64,000 bases of DNA, taken from NCBI RefSeq assembly GCF_932526225.1, contig NC_064044.1, positions 997,001 through 1,061,000 on the forward strand, in the 5' to 3' direction. This DNA comes from Nematostella vectensis (taxonomy: Eukaryota > Cnidaria > Anthozoa > Actiniaria > Edwardsiidae). Position numbers and translations under genes: made by a program. Of this stretch, positions 1 through 14,300 are shown in pieces (the stretch's first letter is position 1; the number at the start of each line of letters is the position of its first letter). The notes under the pieces are model-generated. The model was given only the letters and a program-made list of their open reading frames with translations. It ran no database searches and was not told the origin of the DNA.

Positions 1-1434
1 ATCAATTTTTTATGGCATTTTCTTGATTTACAAGAAAATGCCATAAAAAATTGATTTACAAGAAAATGCCATAAAACATTGATTTACAAGGAAATGCCAT
101 AAAAAATTGATTTACAAGGAAATGCCGTAAATTATTGATTTACAAGGACATGCCATGAGCTATTGATTTACAAGAAAATGCCATGAACTATTGATTTACA
201 AGGAAATGCCATGAACTATTGATTTACAAGGAAATGCCATGATCTATTGATTTACAAGGAAATGCCATGAACTATTCATTTACAAGGAAATACCATGAAC
301 TATTCATTTACAAGGAAATAGCACGAACTATTCATTTACAAGGAAATGCCGTGAACTATTGATATACAAGAAAATGCCGTGAACTATTCATTTACAAGGA
401 AATGCCGTGAACTATTGATTTACAAAAAATGCCGTGAACTATTGATTTACAAGGAAATGCCGTGAACTATTGATTTACAAGGAAATGCCGTGAACTATTG
501 ATTTACAAGGAAATGCCGTGAACTATTGATTTACGAGGAAATGCCGTGAACTATTGATTTACAAGGAAATGCCGTGAACTATTGATTTACGAGGAAATGC
601 CATGAACTATTGATTTACAAGGAAATGCCGTGAACTATTGCTTTACAAGGAAATGCCATGAACTATTGATTTACAAGGAAATGCCGTGAACTATTCATTT
701 ACAAGGAAATGCCATGAACTATTCATTTACAAGGAAATGCCGTGAACTATTGATTTACAAGGAAATGCCGTGAACTATTCATTTACAAGGAAATGCCATG
801 AACTATTGATTTACAAGGAAATGCCATGAACTGTTGATTTACAAGGAAATGCCGTGAACTATTGATTTACAAGGAAATGCCATGAACTGTTGATTTACAA
901 GGAAATGCCGTGAACTATTGATTTACAAGGAAATGCAATGAACTATTCATTTACAAGGAAATGCCGTGAACTATTGATTTACAAGGAAATGCCGTGAACT
1001 ATTAATTTACAAGGAAATGCCATGAACTATTGATTTACAAGGAAATACCATTAACTATTCATTTACAAGGAAATGCCATGAACTATTCATTACAAGGAAA
1101 TACCATGAACTATTCATTTACAAGGAAATACCATGAACTATTCATTTACAAGAAAATGCCATGAACTATTCATTTACAAGGAAATGCCATGAACTATTCA
1201 TTTACAAGGAAATACCATGAACTATTCATTTACAAGGAAATGCCATGAACTATTCATTTACAAGGAAATGCCATGAACTATTCATTTACAAGGAAATGCC
1301 GTGAACTATTCATTTACAAGGAAATGCCATGAACTATTGATTTACAAGGAAATGCCATGAACTATTAATTTACAAGGAAATGCCATAAAGCATTGATTTA
1401 CAAGGAAATGCCATGAACTATTGATTTACGTGGG
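1..1434. repeat. 28-bp minisatellite, about 50 copies
   Basis: Head-to-tail units of 28 bp, each with the cores TTTACAAGGAAATGCC and GAACTATT. Units differ by single bases (CCATG/CCGTG, TTGATT/TTCATT) in patchy blocks, as expected from local duplication. The first 25 bp are the reverse complement of the following unit, so the array changes direction at the window edge. No coding frame is kept. It lies about 0.9 kb downstream of the NUP42 stop codon. Confidence 0.97.
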
Positions 1435-2341
1435 AAACTTTGCACTGATAGATCACATTGACAGAATATTGGAGAAGGTATAAACATTGGCAAAACATTC
1501 TTAAGACCACTTAGATAATCGAGAAAAGGGGATAGAAATACGATTTCGATGCACCCCCTAGAAGACGGTTTCATACCACCCTTTCCCCAAAAACATTCTA
1601 AACAGACAGATTGTCCAGTTCCACTTTAAAGGGGCAGTGTGACGGTAAGAGCTTTGCAATACCCCTCCTGCCCGGACATAATGAATTATGCTAGCGACAA
1701 CAAACAACAGTTTAAAGTCTCTGGTTCGATATACATGACGTTGCACTGTTTTAATTGTAAGGAAGGACTGCATTTCACAGTAATTCAAGTGGAATTAGTT
1801 ATCTACTGCAAGGTACATTATTTCTATTTGCATAGATTTTACTGTGGCATTTCAGTGTCCCAAATGGAATTTGTTATCTACTGAAAGTTACGTTTTATAT
1901 GCATTGATTTTACAGCGGAATCAATCCTCGCCACACTGGTCAGAATACAGTATGTAGGTCTTGGAAGCAGTCCACTTCACCCTTGAGTGTGACGATTATG
2001 AATGTGTTTGTGTTGGGCGGTTAATTCACTAATACAGCGTATGTTCAGTAAAAATATTACCTGAGTATGTTCTCAAATATAAAGCAATGCTCAGAGATTA
2101 TGCCGTAGTCAACGATGCAAAGTTTTAAGCAAATTAGCTAATTTGCATCCGAGAATCTCGAGTTTTGACATGAACTTCATAATAAGAAGGAGGCAAAATT
2201 TTTATGATTTGTACATGCCTGCCTGGTTAGTGAAACTCGTTTCATCCAGAAAGCGCGTCTACCCATCCTTGTTGGCTTAGTTCTTTAAAACGTCAAGGTG
2301 GCCACGGTAGCGCGCGTCGCATTGTAATTGTTAGTGACGAT
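1435..2341. other. NUP42 3' flank with a MITE fragment
   Basis: Mostly unique sequence without a gene. Bases 1626-1700 (TTTAAAGGGGCAGTGTGACG onward) match the reverse complement of the right end of the element at 58955-59242, so they are a truncated copy of that family. The NUP42 3'UTR must lie here because the stop is at 2342. No clear AATAAA was found on the minus strand; an ATTAAA at 1750-1755 is the nearest candidate. Confidence 0.5.
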
Positions 2342-5300
2342 TTATATACAAAGTTCTGGCGGAGGAGGGCATTCTGGTATTTTCCCCAACACAAACTTTT
2401 CAGCCTTGAAGGCTGCAATGTCCTGTTCGCTGCATTTAAGATTAGTAGCTGAGGAGGCCGTTGCAGATGGAGCTGTAGATGACTGCGGTATTGCAGATGG
2501 AGTACTAAACGGGCCTGGTGTAGTGGCGGGCAAGTTATTGCTAGATGCTGTCGCCACAGTTCCATTTCCAAGCAAACCAGTGCCCTGGCCAAGCTGTGAG
2601 GTTCCAAACCCTGTTCCAAACAGGCCAGGTTGGGAATTATTACCAAATCCACTTCCTGGACTTGAAGCAACAAATAAACTACCACCAGGCTGACCGGTAG
2701 AACCAAATACACCAGGTTGAGGCTGACTGGTTGTACCAAATACACCAGGTTGAGGTTGACTGGTTGTACTAAAAAAACCAGCCGTCCCTGGCTGGTTGGC
2801 CAAACCAAACACCCCTCCTGCATTGGCAGTAGTTGCGGGCGGACTTGTACCAAAGGGCGCTGCACTGGTTGCCATTCCAGATCCAAATGTGTTGGGAGGT
2901 GAGGCAGACGTTTTCCCAAAGAAACCAGTTGCTGGTTGCTGTGCAGTGGCACCAAATACTCCTTTAAAGGAGAATGCAACCGTTACAAAGGGATATGGGA
3001 ACAGTCTGGACATAAACATATATTGCTAGCGGTAGTATTGTATATAGCCTTTCTTAAAGCCACTTTTACGCCAGTTTACTTCCGGTCGATTACGTAATAA
3101 TCTCCGATGATATTTAACGGAAAACGCGAAAAATATTTCAACATATTGAAAGCAGTATGTTTATTGGAAGTTTCTTTGAGGATGTGATTGATAATTTAAA
3201 ACGGATGGCCTGTTATATATCTCGGATCTTAATAGATTTTTTTGTCTTTTAACGGTTGAGGTTTCCGTCGGACCTCCGGAAGTAAACTGGTGACAATGCG
3301 GCTTTAATCTCTCAGTCATTACAACGGTGCAACTGGTACTGGCATGACTGTACAAGCACAGGAAAGATTCGAGGTCCGAGGAATAAGCCAATCCAAGTGT
3401 CAGAATCACATTTGATTGACAAGCTTTTCAAAGCTATAAGTTTCTGCTATATTGTTGTAAACATTGAAGCTAAGCCTTACCACCTTGGTTGGCTAAGTAC
3501 AAATGTGTAAAAAGAAAGCCTGCTTGTACTACATTTATTTAATTGTAACGTTGGTGAAATATGTGTGTCGCTGAGCTTGTACAGCATGATGGGCCACTTC
3601 TCAGCCATCTCAGGTGATTGTGCAATGGGCCACTTGAGATCTCAGCCATCTCAAGTGATTGTGTAATGGGCCACTTGAGATAGCCATCTCAGGTGATTGT
3701 GTAATGGGCCACTTGAGATCTCAGCCATCTCAGGTGATTGTGTAATGGGCCGTTTGAGATAGCCATCTCAGGTGATTGTGTAATGGGCCGTTTGAGATAG
3801 CCATCTCAGGTGATTGTGTAATGGGCCACTTGAGATCTCAGCCATCTCAGGTGATTGTGTAATGGGCCACTTGAGATAGCCATCTCAGGTGATTGTGTAA
3901 TGGGCCACTTGAGATAGCCATCTCAGGCGATTGTGTAATGGGCCACTTGAGATCTCAGCCATCTCAGGCGATTGTGTAATGGGCCACTTGAGATCTCAGC
4001 CATCTCAGGTGATTGTGTAATGGGCCACTTGAGATAGCCATCTCAGGTGATTGTGTAATGGGCCACTTGAGATCTCAGCCATCTCAGGTGATTGTGTAAT
4101 GGGCCACTTGAGATCTCAGCCATCTCAGGTGATTGTGTAATGGGCCACTTGAGATAGCCATCTCAGGTGATTGTGTAATGGGCCACTTGAGATCTCAGCC
4201 ATGTCAGGTGATTGTGTTATGGGCCACTTGAGATCTCAGCCATCTCAGGTGATTGTGTAATGGGCCACTTGAGATAGCCATCTCAGGTGATTGTGTAATG
4301 GGCCACTTGAGATCTCAGCCATCTCAGGTGATTGTGTAATGGGCCACATGAGATAGCCATCTCAGGTGATTGTGTAATGGGCCACATGAGATAGCCATCT
4401 CAGGTGATTGTGTAATGGGCCACATGAGATAGCCATCTCAGGTGATTGTGTAATGGGCCACTTGAGATCTCAGCCATCTCAGGTGATTGTGTAATGGGCC
4501 ACTTGAGATAGCCATCTCAGGTGATTGTGTAATGGGCCACTTGAGATCTCAGCCATCTCAGGTGATTGTGTAATGGGCCACTTGAGATCTCAGCCATCTC
4601 AGGTGATTGTGTAATGGGCCACTTGAGATAGCCATCTCAGGTGATTGTGTAATGGGCCACTTGAGATCTCAGCCATCTCAGGTGATTGTGTAATGGGCCA
4701 CTTGAGATCTCAGCCATCTCAGGTGATTGTGTAATGGGCCACTTGAGATAGCCATCTCAGGTGATTGTGTAATGGGCCACTTGAGATCTCAGCCATGTCA
4801 GGTGATTGTGTTATGGGCCACTTGAGATCTCAGCCATCTCAGGTGATTGTGTAATGGGCCACTTGAGATAGCCATCTCAGGTGATTGTGTAATGGGCCAC
4901 TTGAGATCTCAGCCATCTCAGGTGATTGTGTAATGGGCCACATGAGATAGCCATCTCAGGTGATTGTGTAATGGGCCACATGAGATAGCCATCTCAGGTG
5001 ATTGTGTAATGGGCCACATGAGATAGCCATCTCAGGTGATTGTGTAATGGGCCACTTGAGATCTCAGCCATCTCAGGTGATTGTGTAATGGGCCACTTGA
5101 GATCTCAGCCATCTCAGGTGATTGTGTAATGGGCCACATGAGATAGCCATCTCAGGTGATTGTGTAATGGGCCACATGAGATAGCCATCTCAGGTGATTG
5201 TGTAATGGGCCACATGAGATAGCCATCTCAGGTGATTGTGTAATGGGCCACTTGAGATCTCAGCCATCTCAGGTGATTGTGTAATGGGCCACTTGAGATC

Positions 5301-8300
5301 TCAGCCATCTCAGGTGATTGTGTAATGGGCCACTTGAGATAGCCATCTCAGGTGATTGTGTAATGGGCCACTTGAGATAGCCATCTCAGAAGATTGTGTA
5401 ATGGGCCACTTGAGATGGCCATCTCAGGTGATTGTGTAATGAGCCACTTGAGATAGCCATCTCAGGTGATTGTGTAATGGGCCACTTCTCAGCCATCTCA
5501 GGTGATTGTGTAATGGGCCACTTGAGATAGCCATCTCAGGTGATTGTGTAATGGGCCACTTGAGATATCAGCCATCTCAAGCGATTGTGTAATGGGCCAC
5601 TTGAGATAGCCATCTCAGGTGATTGTGTAATGGGCCACATGAGATAGCCATCTCAGGTGATTTTGTAATGGGCCACTTGAGATAGCCATCTCAGGTAATT
5701 GTGTAATGGGCCACTTGAGATAGCCATCTCAGGTGATTGTGTAATGGGCCACTCGAGATCTCAGCCATCTCAGGTGATTGTGTAATGGGCCACTTGAGAT
5801 AGCCATCTCAGGTGATTGTGTAATGGGCCACTTGAGATCTCAGCCATCTCAAGTAATTGTGTAATGGGCCACTTGAGATAGCCATCTCAGGTGATTGTGT
5901 AATGGGCCACTTGAGATCTCAGCCATCTCAAGTGATTGTGTAATGGGCCACTTGAGATAGCCATCTCAGGTGATTGTGTAATGGGCCACTTAAGATCTCA
6001 GCCATCTCAGGTGATTGTGTAATGGGCCACTTGAGATAGCCATCTCAGGTGATTGTGTAATGGGCCACTTGAGATCTCAGCCATCTCAGGTGATTGTGTA
6101 ATGGGCCACTTAAGATAGCCATCTCAGGTGATTGTGTAATGGGCCACTTGAGATAGCCATCTCAGGTGATTGTGTAATGGGCCACTTGAGATAGCCATCT
6201 CAGGTGATTGTGTAATGGGCCACTTGAGATAGCCATCTCAGGTGATTGTGTAATGGGCCACTTGAGATCTCAGCCATCTCAGGTGATTGTGTAATGGGCC
6301 ACTTGAGATCTCAGCCATCTCAGGTGATTGTGTAATGGGCCACTTGAGATCTCAGCCATCTCAGGTGATTGTGTAATGGGCCACTTGAGATCTCAGCCAT
6401 CTCAGGTGATTGTGTAATGGGCCACTTGAGATCTCAGCCATCTCAGGTGATTGTGTAATGGGCCACTTGAGATCTCAGCCATCTCAGGTGATTGTGTAAT
6501 GGGCCACTTGAGATAGCCATCTCAGGTGATTGTGTAATGGGCCACTTGAGATCTCAGCCATCTCAGGTGATTGTGTAATTGTATTGTTCCTAACCTGTAC
6601 TGCCTGCTGTCCCGAATACACTGCTTGTCTGCGCATTAGAATTCAGTGAAGACCCAAGCGACATGTTTGATGGAATGAGAGGATTTCCAAAAGCTGAGGT
6701 AGATTTTGTTGACTTGATGGCTGCTTGCTATGGTGAAATATTTGAATCCGTCAAATAATACGACATACAAACCGATGATAAGTCGAAACAATCAATAAAG
6801 TTAAGCCCTGTGTAAACAGGGTAGACAGGGCTTTGATAGCTATGATAGCTGTTACAACTACAGGGGCGTGTCGAGAGACAAAACTCCACACTTTAAGGCA
6901 GAGCTACAGTAGTGTTGAAAGTGTGAAAGCTTATGATGAAATTCGCTAGTGTTGAAATGAGATTATGATGAAATGAGCTAGTGTTGAAATGAGCTAGTGC
7001 GGAAATGAGATAATGATGAAATTCGCTAGTGCTGAAATGAGCTTAATATTGAAATGAGCTAGTATTGAAATGAGGTTATGATGAAATTCGCTAGCGTTGA
7101 AATGAGCTAGTGTTGAAATGAGTTTATGGTGGAATGAGCTTATGATGAAATGAGCTAGTATTGAAATGAACTTATGATGAAATTCGCTAGTGTTGAAATG
7201 AGCTTATGAGGAAATTTGCTAGTGTTGAAATGAGCTTATGATGAAATGAGCTAGTGTGGAAATGAGCTTGTGAGGAAACGAGTAGTATTGAAAGGAGCTT
7301 CTCTGAAATTCGCTAGTGCTGAAATGAGCTTAATATTGCAATGAGCTAGTATCGAAATGAGCTTATGGTGAAATGAGCTAGTGTGGAAATGAGCTTGTGA
7401 GGAAATGAGCTAGTGTGGAAATGAGCTCGTGTTGAAATGAGTTTATGATGAAATGAGCTAGTGTTGAAATGAGCTTATAATGAAATGAGCTAGTGTTGAA
7501 ATGAGTTTATAATGGAATGAGCTAGTGGTGAAATGAGCTAGTGTTGAAATGAGTTTATGTTGAAATGAGCTAGTGTTGAAATGAGCTTATGATGAAATGA
7601 GCTAGTGTTAAAATGAGCTATTGTTGAAATGAGCTAGTGTGGAAATGAGCTAGTGTTGAAATGAGCTCGTGTTGAAATGAGTTTATAATGAAATGAGCTA
7701 GTGTTGAAATGAGCTTTTGATGAAATGAGCTAGTGTTGAAATGAGCTTATGATGAAATGAGCTAGTGTTAAAATGAGCTATTGTTGAAATGAGCTAGTGT
7801 GGAAATGAGCTAGTGTTGAAATGAGCTCGTGTTGAAATGAGTTTATGATGAAATGAGCTAGTGTTGAAATGAGCTTATAATGAAATGAGCTAGTGTTGAA
7901 ATGAGTTTATAATGAAATGAGCTAGTGGTGAAATGAGCTAGTGTTGAAATGAGTTTATGTTGAAATGAGCTAGGGTTGAAATGAGCTAGTGTTGAAATGA
8001 GTTTATAATGAAATGAGCTAGTGTTGAAATGAGCTTATGATGAAATGAGCTAGTGTTGAAATGAGCTAGTGTTGAAATGAGCTAGTGTTGAAATGAGCTA
8101 GTGTTGAAATGAGCTAGTGTGGAAATGAGCTAGTGTTGAAATGAGCTTATGTTGAAATGAGCTAGTGTTGAAATGAGTTTATAATGAAATGAGCTAGTGT
8201 TGAAATAAGCTTATGATGAAATTAGCTAGTATTGAAATGAGCTTATGATGAAATGAGCTAGTGTTCAAATGAGTTTATGGTGAAATGAGCTAGTGTGGAA

Positions 8301-11300
8301 ATGAGCTAGTGTGGAAATAAGCTTGTGAGGAAATGAGCTAGTATTGAAATGAGCTTATGAAGGAATGAGCTTGTATTGAAATGAGCTTATGAAGGAATGA
8401 GCTTGTATTGAAATGAGCTTATATCGAAATGAGCTAGTGTTGAAATGAGCTTATGTTGAAATGAGCTAGTGTTGAAATGAGCTTATGATGAAATGAGCTA
8501 GTGCTGAAATGAGCTTAATATTGAAATGAGCTAGTATTGAAATGAGGTTATGATGAAATTCGCTAGCGTTGAAATGAGCTAGTGTTGAAATGAGTTTATG
8601 GTGGAATGAGCTTATGATGAAATGAGCTAGTATTGAAATGAACTTATGATGAAATTCGCTAGTGTTGAAATGAGCTTATGAGGAAATTTGCTAGTGTTGA
8701 AATGAGCTTATGATGAAATGAGCTAGTGTGGAAATGAGCTTGTGAGGAAACGAGTAGTATTGAAATGAGCTTCTCTGAAATTCGCTAGTGCTGAAATGAG
8801 CTTAATATTGCAATGAGCTAGTATCGAAATGAGCTTATGGTGAAATGAGCTAGTGTGGAAATGAGCTTGTGAGGAAATGAGCTTATGATGAAATGAGCTA
8901 GTGTTGAAATGAGCTAGTGTTGAAATGAGCTAGTGTGGAAATGAGCTAGTGTTGAAATGAGCTAGTGTGGAAATGAGCTGGTGTTGAAATGAGTTTATGA
9001 TGAAATGAGCTAGTGTTGAAATGAGCTTATAATGAAATGAGCTAGTGTTGAAATGAGCTTATAATGAAATGAGCTAGTGTTGAAATGAGTTTATAATGAA
9101 ATGAGCTAGTGGTGAAATGAGCTAGTGTTGAAATGAGTTTATGTTGAAATGAGTTTATGTTGAAATGAGCTAGGGTTGAAATGAGCTAGTGTTGAAATGA
9201 GTTTATAATGAAATGAGCTAGTGTTGAAATGAGCTTTTGATGAAATGAGCTAGTGTTGAAATGAGCTTATGATGAAATGAGCTAGTGTTAAAATGAGCTA
9301 TTGTTGAAATGAGCTAGTGTGGAAATGAGCTAGTGTTGAAATGAGCTCGTGTTGAAATGAGTTTATGATGAAATGAGCTAGTGTTGAAATGAGCTTATAA
9401 TGAAATGAGCTAGTGTTGAAATGAGTTTATAATGAAATGAGCTAGTGGTGAAATGAGCTAGTGTTGAAATGAGTTTATGTTGAAATGAGCTAGGGTTGAA
9501 ATGAGCTAGTGTTGAAATGAGCTCGTGTTGAAATGAGTTTATGATGAAATGAGCTAGTGTTGAAATGAGCTTTTGATGAAATGAGCTAGTGTTGAAATGA
9601 GCTTATGATGAAATGAGCTAGTGTTGAAATGAGCTAGTGTTGAAATGAGCTAGTGTTGAAATGAGCTAGTGTTGAAATGAGCTAGTGTGGAAATGAGCTA
9701 GTGTTGAAATGAGCTTATGTTGAAATGAGCTAGTGTTGAAATGAGTTTATAATGAAATGAGCTAGTGTTGAAATAAGCTTATGATGAAATTAGCTAGTAT
9801 TGAAATGAGCTTATGATGAAATGAGCTAGTGTTCAAATGAGTTTATGGTGAAATGTGCTAGTGTGGAAATGAGCTAGTGTGGAAATAAGCTTGTGAGGAA
9901 ATGAGCTAGTATTGAAATGAGCTTATGAAGGAATGAGCTTGTATTGAAATGAGCTTATGAAGGAATGAGCTTGTATTGAAATGAGCTTATATCGAAATGA
10001 GCTAGTGTTGAAATGAGCTTATGTTGAAATGAGCTAGTGTTGAAATGAGCTGATGATGAAATGAGCTAGTGTTGAAATGAGCTTATGGTGAAATGAGCTA
10101 GTGTTGAAATGAGCTTATGATGAAATGAGCTAGTGTTCAAATGAGCTTATGATAAAATGAGCTAGTGTTGAAATGAGCTTATGATGAAATGAGCTAGTGT
10201 TGAAATGAGCTAGTGTTGAAATGAGCTAGTGTGGAAATGAGCTTATGGTGAAATGAGCTAGTGTTGAAATGAGCTAGTGTTGAAATGAGCTAGTGTTGAA
10301 ATGAGCTTATGATGAAATGAGCTAGTGTTGAAATGAGCTAGTGTTGAAATGAGCTAGTGTGGAAATGAGCTAGTGTTGAAATGAGCTAGTGTGGAAATGA
10401 GCTGGTGTTGAAATGAGCTAGTGTTGAAATGAGCTAGTGTTGAAATGAGCTTATGGTGAAATGAGCTAGTGTTGAAATGAGCTAGTGTTGAAATGAGCTA
10501 GTGTGGAAATGAGCTAGTGTTGAAATGAGCTAGTGTGGAAATGAGCTAGTGTTGAAATGAGCTAGTGTTGAAATGAGCTAGTGTTGAAATGAGCTAGTGT
10601 TGAAATGAGCTTATGGTGAAATGAGCTAGTGTTGAAATGAGCTTATGATGAAATGAGCTAGTGTTGAAATGAGCTAGTGTTGAAATGAGCTAGTGTTGAA
10701 ATGAGCTTATGATGAAATGAGCTAGTGTTGAAATGAGCTAGTGTTGAAATGAGTTTATAATGAAATGAGCTAGTGTTGAAATGAGCTTATGATGAAATTA
10801 GCTAGTGTTGAAATGAGCTTATGATGAAATGAGCTAGTGTTCAAATAAGTTTATGGTGGAATGAGCTAGTGTGGAAATGAGCTAGTGTGGAAAAAAGCTT
10901 GTGAGGAAATGAGCTAGTATTGAAATGAGCTTATGAAGGAATGAGCTTGTATTGAAATGAGCTTATGAAGGAATGAGCTTGTATTGAAATGAGCTTATGT
11001 CGAAATGAGCTAGTGTTGAAATGAGCTTATGTCGAAATGAGATAGTGTTGAAATGAGCTTATGATGAAATGAGCTAGTGTTGAAATGAGCTTATGGTGAA
11101 ATGAGCTAGTGTTGAAATGAGCTTATGATGAAATGAGCTAGTGTTCAAATGAGCTTATGGTGAAATGAGCTAGTGTTGAAATGAGCTTATGATGAAATGA
11201 GCTACTGTTGAAATGAGCTAGTGTTGAAATGAGCTAGTGTGGAAATGAGCTAGTGTTGAAATGAGCTAGTGTGGAAATGAGCTAGTGTTGAAATGAGCTA

Positions 11301-14300
11301 GTGTTGAAATGAGCTAGTGTTGAAATGAGCTAGTGTTGAAATGAGCTTATGGTGAAATGAGCTAGTGTTGAAATGAGCTTATGATGAAATGAGCTAGTGT
11401 TCAAATGAGCTTATGATGAAATGAGCTAGTGTTGAAATGAGCTTATGATGAAATGAGCTAGTGTTGAAATGAGCTAGTGTTGAAATGAGCTAGTGTTGAA
11501 ATGAGCTTATGATGAAATGAGCTAGTGTTGAAATGAGCTTATGATGAAATGAGCTAGTGTTGAAATGAGCTAGTGTTGAAATGAGCTAGTGTTGAAATGA
11601 GCTAGTGTTGAAATGAGCTTATGGTGAAATGAGCTAGTGTTGAAATGAGCTAGTGTTCAAATGAGCTTATGATGAAATGAGCTAGTGTTGAAATGAGCTT
11701 ATGATGAAATGAGCTAGTGTTGAAATGAGCTAGTGTTGAAATGAGCTTATGATGAAATGAGCTAGTGTTTAAATGAGCTTATGATGAAATGAGCTAGTGT
11801 TGAAATGAGCTAGTGTTGAAATGAGCTAGTGTTGAAATGAGCTAGTGTTGAAATGAGCTAGTGTGGAAATGAGCTAGTGTTGAGATGAGCTAGTGTGGAA
11901 ATGAGCTAGTGTTGAAATGAGCTAGTGTTGAAATGAGCTTATGGTGAAATGAGCTAGTGTTGAAATGAGCTAGTGTTCAAATGAGCTTATGATGAAATGA
12001 GCTAGTGTTGAAATGAGCTTATGATGAAATGAGCTAGTGTTGAAATGAGCTAGTGTTGAAATGAGCTTATGATGAAATGAGCTAGTGTTTAAATGAGCTT
12101 ATGATGAAATGAGCTAGTGTTGAAATGAGCTAGTGTTGAAATGAGCTAGTGTGGAAATGAGCTAGTGTGGAAATGAGTAGTATTAAATTAAGCTTATGAA
12201 GGAATGAGCTAGTATTGAAATGAGCTTATGTTGAAATGAGCTAGTGTTAAAATGAGCTAGTGTTGAAATGAGCTAGTGTGGAAATGAGCTTATGATGAAA
12301 TGAGCTTCATGTTGAAATGAGCTAATGTTGAAATGAGCTAGTGTTGAAATGAGCTAGTGTTGAAATGAGCTTATGATGAAATGAGCTAGTGTTCAAATGA
12401 GCTTATGATGAAATGAGCTAGTGTTGAAATGAGCTAGTGTTGAAATGAGCTAGTGTGGAAATGAGTAGTATTGAAATGAGCTTATGAAGGAATGAGCTAG
12501 TATTGAAATGAGCTTATGAAGGAATGAGCTTGTATTGAAATGAGCTTATGTTGAAATGAGCTTCATGTTGAAATGAGCTAGTGTTGAAATGAGCTTCTGA
12601 TGAAATGAGCTAGTATTGAAATGAGCTTATGAAGGAATGAGCTTGTATTGAAATGAGCTTATGATGAAATGAGCTTCATGTTGGAATGAGCTAGTGTTGA
12701 GATGAGCTTCTGATGAAATTTGCTAGTGCTGAAATGGGATTAATATTGAAATGAGCTAGTATTGAAATGAGCTTATGATAAAATGAGCTAGTGTTGAAAA
12801 GCTACAGTATAATTTATAGTATCACTGTAAAACCTAGTAGTGAGGTAGTGTAACAGACTTGCAAGAACTGTTATAAGAGGAACAATAAATATGCTTTAAA
12901 TAATGTTTGAGTGACCAAACAGATATTCGATTTCTTGTATTCGATTTTGCCTATCCCCTCGCATCCTATCATTTGATCAGCCATCCCTTGCCAGCAGAGC
13001 AGGGATTGCTGAACAAAGCGGACACCAAAAGTCACAACAGCCTCACCAGTTGCATGACAGACATATTTTTGAGCTCCTGACGTCGCTGGTTATTGTTGTT
13101 CCACAGATCTTTAAGAGCTTGTTCCTAGATACACAAAAATATTTTATTAAACTGCCTGATCTTTTCTAGAGTCAGAATCAGCCACAATTTCAAGGGTATT
13201 TACCAAGTTATCTTTTTCATGAATTAATTTAGGGAAGCTATTGAGATATTTTTGATAAAAATTTATTAAATGAATTGTAAAACATTGTATTTAGATGTTT
13301 ATTTTTGGATTCCTTTTCATAATTTGTCAATAGGGATAAAGTTAACATCATAGGTATCACATGGAAAAAGGATAGTATTTGACAGTACTTCAAAAAGAAA
13401 AGACAAATTTTTGAAGACCAAGGGTGAGCGACAGACAGCACTTACATAGACTGGTGACTTGTACAGACAGCACTTACATAGACTGGTGACTTGTACAAAC
13501 AGCACTTACATAGACTGGTGACTTAACAGCACTTACATAGACTGGTAACTTAACAGCACTTACATAGACTGGTGACTTAACAGCACTTACATAGACTGGT
13601 AACTTGTACAAACAGCACTTACATAGACTGGTAACTTGTACAAACAGCACTTACATAGACTGGTAATTGTACAGACAGCACTTACATAGACTGGTAACTT
13701 GTACAAACAGCACTTACATAGACTGGTAACTTGTTAAGACAGCACTTACATAGACTGGTGACTTGTACAAACAGCACTTACATAGACTGGTAATTGTACA
13801 GACAGCACTTACATAGACTGGTAACTTGAACAGACAGCACTTATATAGGCTGGTAATTTGTACAAACAGCACTTACATAGACTGGTAACTTAACAGCACT
13901 TACATAGACTGGTAACTTAACAGCACTTACATAGACTGGTAACTTAACAGCACTTACATAGACTGGTAACTTAACAGCACTTACATAGACTGGTAACTTA
14001 ACAGCACTTACATAGACTGGTAACTTGTACAGAAAGCACTTACATAGACTAGTGACTTGTACAGACAGCACTTACATAGACTGGTAACTTAACAGCACTT
14101 ACATAGACTGGTAACTTGTACAGAAAGCACTTACATAGACTGGTGACTTGTACAGAAAGCACTTACATAGACTGGTAACTTGTACAGAAAGCACTTACAT
14201 AGACTGGTGACTTAACAGCACTTACATAGACTGGTAACTTGTACAGAAAGCACTTACATAGACTGGTAACTTGTACAGAAAGCACTTACATAGACTGGTG

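Noticed and set aside
6905-12815. Centromeric satellite
   Set aside because: The array lies between two well-supported NUP42 exons, so it is intronic.
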